From Streptomyces gilvus (GTDB lineage: Bacteria; Actinomycetota; Actinomycetes; Streptomycetales; Streptomycetaceae): a stretch of DNA of 64,000 nucleotides. The notes beneath the pieces are model-generated. The model saw only the letters and a list, made by a program, of their open reading frames with translations, was not told the origin of the DNA and searched no databases. Location: assembly GCF_022513565.1 (NCBI RefSeq), contig NZ_JAKWBE010000026.1, positions 62,001 to 126,000 of the forward strand. Reading direction: 5' to 3'. The position numbers and the translations under genes were made by a program. Below are positions 62,170 to 64,000 of this stretch, one piece after another (position 1 is the stretch's first letter; the number at the start of each line of letters is the position of its first letter).

Positions 62170-62729
62170 GCGATGAGGCGCGAAGGGTCCTGGAGGTGGT
62201 TGGGCGGACGCCCCTCCGGGTCCCCCGGCGGAAGCGGGTCGACGGTCAGGACCCGCTCCCCCGGCATCCCCAGCCGCTCCCGGCTGGTGGCGAGGACGCG
62301 CAGTCCCGGCGCGGCCGCCAGCAGATCGGCGACCAGCGTCACGCAGTCCGTCAGCACGTGCTCGCACGAGTCCAGGACCAGCAACAGCCGCTTGTCCTGC
62401 GCCCACACCGACAGCGCCTCGGTCGCCGAACCGGTCGAGTGGTCGACGAGCACCAGCGTCTCCATGACGGCCGGCGGCACCTGGTCGCCGGCGCGGAGCG
62501 CGGACAACTCCACCAGCCACACACCGTCGGGGTGGACGTCCCGGGCCGCCCCGGCCGCCCGTAGCGCGAGCCGCGTCTTGCCGGCCCCGCCGACCCCCAC
62601 GAGGGTCAGCAGCCGTCCACCGCTCACCAACTCGCCTCGAAGCCAGGCGAGTTCGTCCCGTCGGCCGACGAAGGGGCGGCTGTCGGGCGGCAGGTTCCCC
62701 GGACCGGGTGGGTCCTTCTTCGCAGGCAC
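62055..62729 (-). pseudogene. Truncated NB-ARC/LuxR-type ATPase regulator
   Basis: The minus-strand frame from GTG 62729 encodes the N-terminal AAA/NB-ARC part of an AfsR/LuxR-type regulator: RPFVGRRDELAWLR, Walker A GVGGAGKTRLA, Walker B LLLVLDSCEH, and sensor LATSRERLG. Matching sequence stops near PLPPGDPEG (about 62215). After that the frame continues into unrelated Ser/Thr-rich residues that overlap the end of the SnoaL-RidA gene. A normal protein of this family is several hundred residues longer with a C-terminal DNA-binding domain, absent here. So it is the broken first third of a regulator. Confidence 0.72.
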
Positions 62730-62839
62730 GCTGACAGTGTGGCCGCACTGCACCGGGACATATGCCACACGACCGAGTACGACCGAAAGATCACCGCAAT
62801 TGGCCGTTACGGGGCGTGTTCCGACGCCTTGCGCTCACA

Positions 62840-63520
62840 TCACAGTGATCGGATCAAGTCCTCCGCCTCACCCAGGAGTTCGATCTCCCTCCGGCTCATG
62901 ACGGGCTGGGCCGCGCGGCGGCGCCGGGCCGCCGTCAGGCCGTCCCCGGTGAGGTGGGAGGGGTCGGCGAGGAGGCCGGTCAGCACCTCGTGGGCGAGAC
63001 CGGCGATCGGCTCCTCGCCCACGGCGACCTGGGCGAGGATGATCGCGGACATGCCCCAGTCCAGGCCGGGACGCCCCTCCTCGGCGTTGCTCCAGTCGAT
63101 GACCCGGGGTCCGTCGGGGGTGAGCAGCACGTTGTCGGGATGCAGGTCGAGGTGCAGGACGCACCCGCCGGAGTCCCGCCCGGGAACGGCGTGCAACTGC
63201 CGCAACAGCCGCGCGAGCACCGCCCCGCCCTCCCGCGGCCCCATGGCCCCCGCCCCGAAGGCCGCCAGCATCGTCGGCCCCGACAGCCGCTCCATCACCA
63301 GCTCGGTGCGCGTGGAGTCGGCGAGGCGTACCCGGGGCACGGGGTAGCCGTGCCGGCCCACATGCTCCATGACGGCCCCTTCGGCGAGGGCGTCCCCCCA
63401 CCCCTCCCGATTGCGCCGCAACACCCAGCCGGCGTCGAACTCGTAGACGTCGGAGGTCCGCCCGGACCCGAGCAGCCCGCCGACGCTGCTACCGCCTTCG
63501 CCCCTCCCCGTGATCCCCAT
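62840..63520 (-). CDS. Aminoglycoside-phosphotransferase-fold kinase
   Basis: Protein of 226 residues with the APH/choline-kinase fold. The catalytic loop is HLDLHPDNVLL near residue 123 (Asp then Asn) and the metal site VIDWSNAEEG near 140; the first strand pair is LLGSGRTSDVYEFDAGWVLRRN. Substrate unknown; many such kinases are not antibiotic-resistance enzymes. ATG 63520 is chosen because it directly precedes the glycine-rich start, and upstream codons lie over the riboswitch of the opposite gene. Confidence 0.85.
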   Translation of the reverse strand: MGITGRGEGGSSVGGLLGSGRTSDVYEFDAGWVLRRNREGWGDALAEGAVMEHVGRHGYPVPRVRLADSTRTELVMERLSGPTMLAAFGAGAMGPREGGAVLARLLRQLHAVPGRDSGGCVLHLDLHPDNVLLTPDGPRVIDWSNAEEGRPGLDWGMSAIILAQVAVGEEPIAGLAHEVLTGLLADPSHLTGDGLTAARRRRAAQPVMSRREIELLGEAEDLIRSL

Positions 63521-63589
63521 GGCCCGGAAACCACCCCTCCCACAGCCGCCGCTCAGGCGATTCCTACGGGCCGGTAGAGTGGCCGGGTC

Positions 63590-63690
63590 GTCATCACGCC
63601 CGTACGGGGGGAAGCCGGTGCAATTCCGGCGCTGACCCGCAACCGTCAACCAGCCGAACCCGGCCGGTGAGCCGGACTGCCCCGTACGGA
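63590..63690 (+). promoter_or_regulatory. Cobalamin (B12) riboswitch
   Basis: The core block GGGGGAAGCCGGTGCAATTC followed by CGGCGCTGACCCGCAACCG is the hallmark B12 box. It is followed by GTGAGCCGGACTGCC, the second conserved part. Outer arms CGTACGGGG (63601-63609) and CCCCGTACG (63680-63688) pair to close the element. A regulatory RNA that binds adenosyl- or methylcobalamin, usually shutting off the gene downstream. Faces the secreted-protein gene at 63814, about 125 bases beyond. Confidence 0.93.
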
Positions 63691-63813
63691 CTCGTGACCG
63701 GCTCACGTGCGTCGGCGGTCCGCCGGTGCACGGCACCGTCGAGGAATACGGGGCCGAGCCGCCGGGGTGTCCCGTGCTGCCCGGCTCCCTTCAGGGAGAG
63801 GCATCCGCCGATC

Positions 63814-64000
63814 ATGAACTTCGTCAGCCGTTGCACCGCGGCCGTGGCCGCCACCGTGGTGATCGGCACCGCGACCCCCGCGGTCGCCGCGCCGCCGTCT
63901 CCCTCGCCGAAGGTGGCGATACCCGACGGGTTGTACGGCGCGGCGGATCCTACGTACGACGGGGTGTGGCGGCAGTCGCTCAGTCTGCTGGCGCAGAACG
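63814..64000 (+). CDS. Secreted protein under B12 riboswitch, 3' end cut
   Basis: ATG 63814 opens a chain with a signal peptide (MNFVSRCTAAVAATVVIGTA, cleavage after AVAA near residue 26) and a Ser/Pro linker, then GLYGAADPTYDGVWRQSLSL. The window ends after about 62 residues. The last segment fits, from memory, the start of secreted prenyltransferase/squalene-oxidase-repeat proteins that follow cobalamin riboswitches in Streptomyces and precede B12 or cobalt transport genes. A GGGAG lies 14 bases upstream. Identity beyond secreted protein is a best guess. Confidence 0.6.
   Translation, partial: MNFVSRCTAAVAATVVIGTATPAVAAPPSPSPKVAIPDGLYGAADPTYDGVWRQSLSLLAQN

Overview
The window is high-GC actinobacterial DNA, almost certainly a Streptomyces chromosome. 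Coding sequences carry G or C at most third positions, GTG/TTG starts and 4-base stop/start overlaps are common, and the gene families are typical of the genus (Scr1-like XRE/DUF397 pairs, DesK-type kinases, a KstR regulon, an F420-type oxidoreductase). The exact species cannot be read from the sequence.

Region 1 (1-25.8 kb) is a BREX type 2 / Pgl (phage growth limitation) locus, all six core genes on the minus strand: pglW, pglX, [insert], pglY, pglZ, brxD, brxHI (cut by the window start). Consecutive genes inside each block overlap by 1-4 bases (pglW-pglX; pglY-pglZ; brxD-brxHI). Three things are unusual. A stand-alone GIY-YIG nuclease gene sits on the opposite strand between brxD and pglZ. 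A cargo segment of about 6.4 kb separates pglX from pglY; it holds a lipoprotein, an AMIN-like secreted protein, a methyltransferase, a two-component system, the broken tail of a tyrosine integrase and an XRE/DUF397/HATPase regulatory set. The middle of pglX, from the NPPY motif onward, has clearly lower GC, as if the target-recognition part had been exchanged.

Region 2 (26-29.1 kb) holds a 121-residue unknown protein converging on a nuclease/DUF2075 helicase-like protein (a possible extra defence pair), then the RNase P RNA gene rnpB, which looks like the border between island and core DNA.

Region 3 (29-38 kb) is mostly core: EamA transporter and AraC regulator, a Uma2-type protein, a truncated RNB-ribonuclease remnant, yaaA, KDPG aldolase, a bifunctional RNase H/acid phosphatase, a zinc-ribbon coiled-coil protein and Nif3. 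After these come a 23-bp tandem repeat, a conserved-looking hypothetical protein and a 51-residue peptide ending in a 21-bp perfect terminator stem.

Region 4 (38-62 kb) is dominated by a lipid/steroid-type catabolic regulon. A KstR-like TetR repressor and five matching 14-bp palindromes (TAGAACnnGTwyCA) lie before a MaoC-ADH-SDR operon, an SCP2/thiolase gene, kstR itself (divergent from a glycosyltransferase-methyltransferase-prenyltransferase-like operon), an ALDH-ferredoxin pair and an MBL-hydrolase/SnoaL-RidA pair. Interspersed are an ABC exporter with its own two-component system, an MFS exporter with a fused C-terminal beta-sandwich domain, a VapBC-type toxin-antitoxin pair with a palindromic operator, an amidase, an LLM oxidoreductase and small membrane proteins.

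Region 5 (62-64 kb) holds a truncated NB-ARC/LuxR-type regulator, an aminoglycoside-phosphotransferase-fold kinase, a cobalamin riboswitch, and the start of the secreted protein the riboswitch probably controls. No tRNA, rRNA, CRISPR array or intact insertion sequence was seen.
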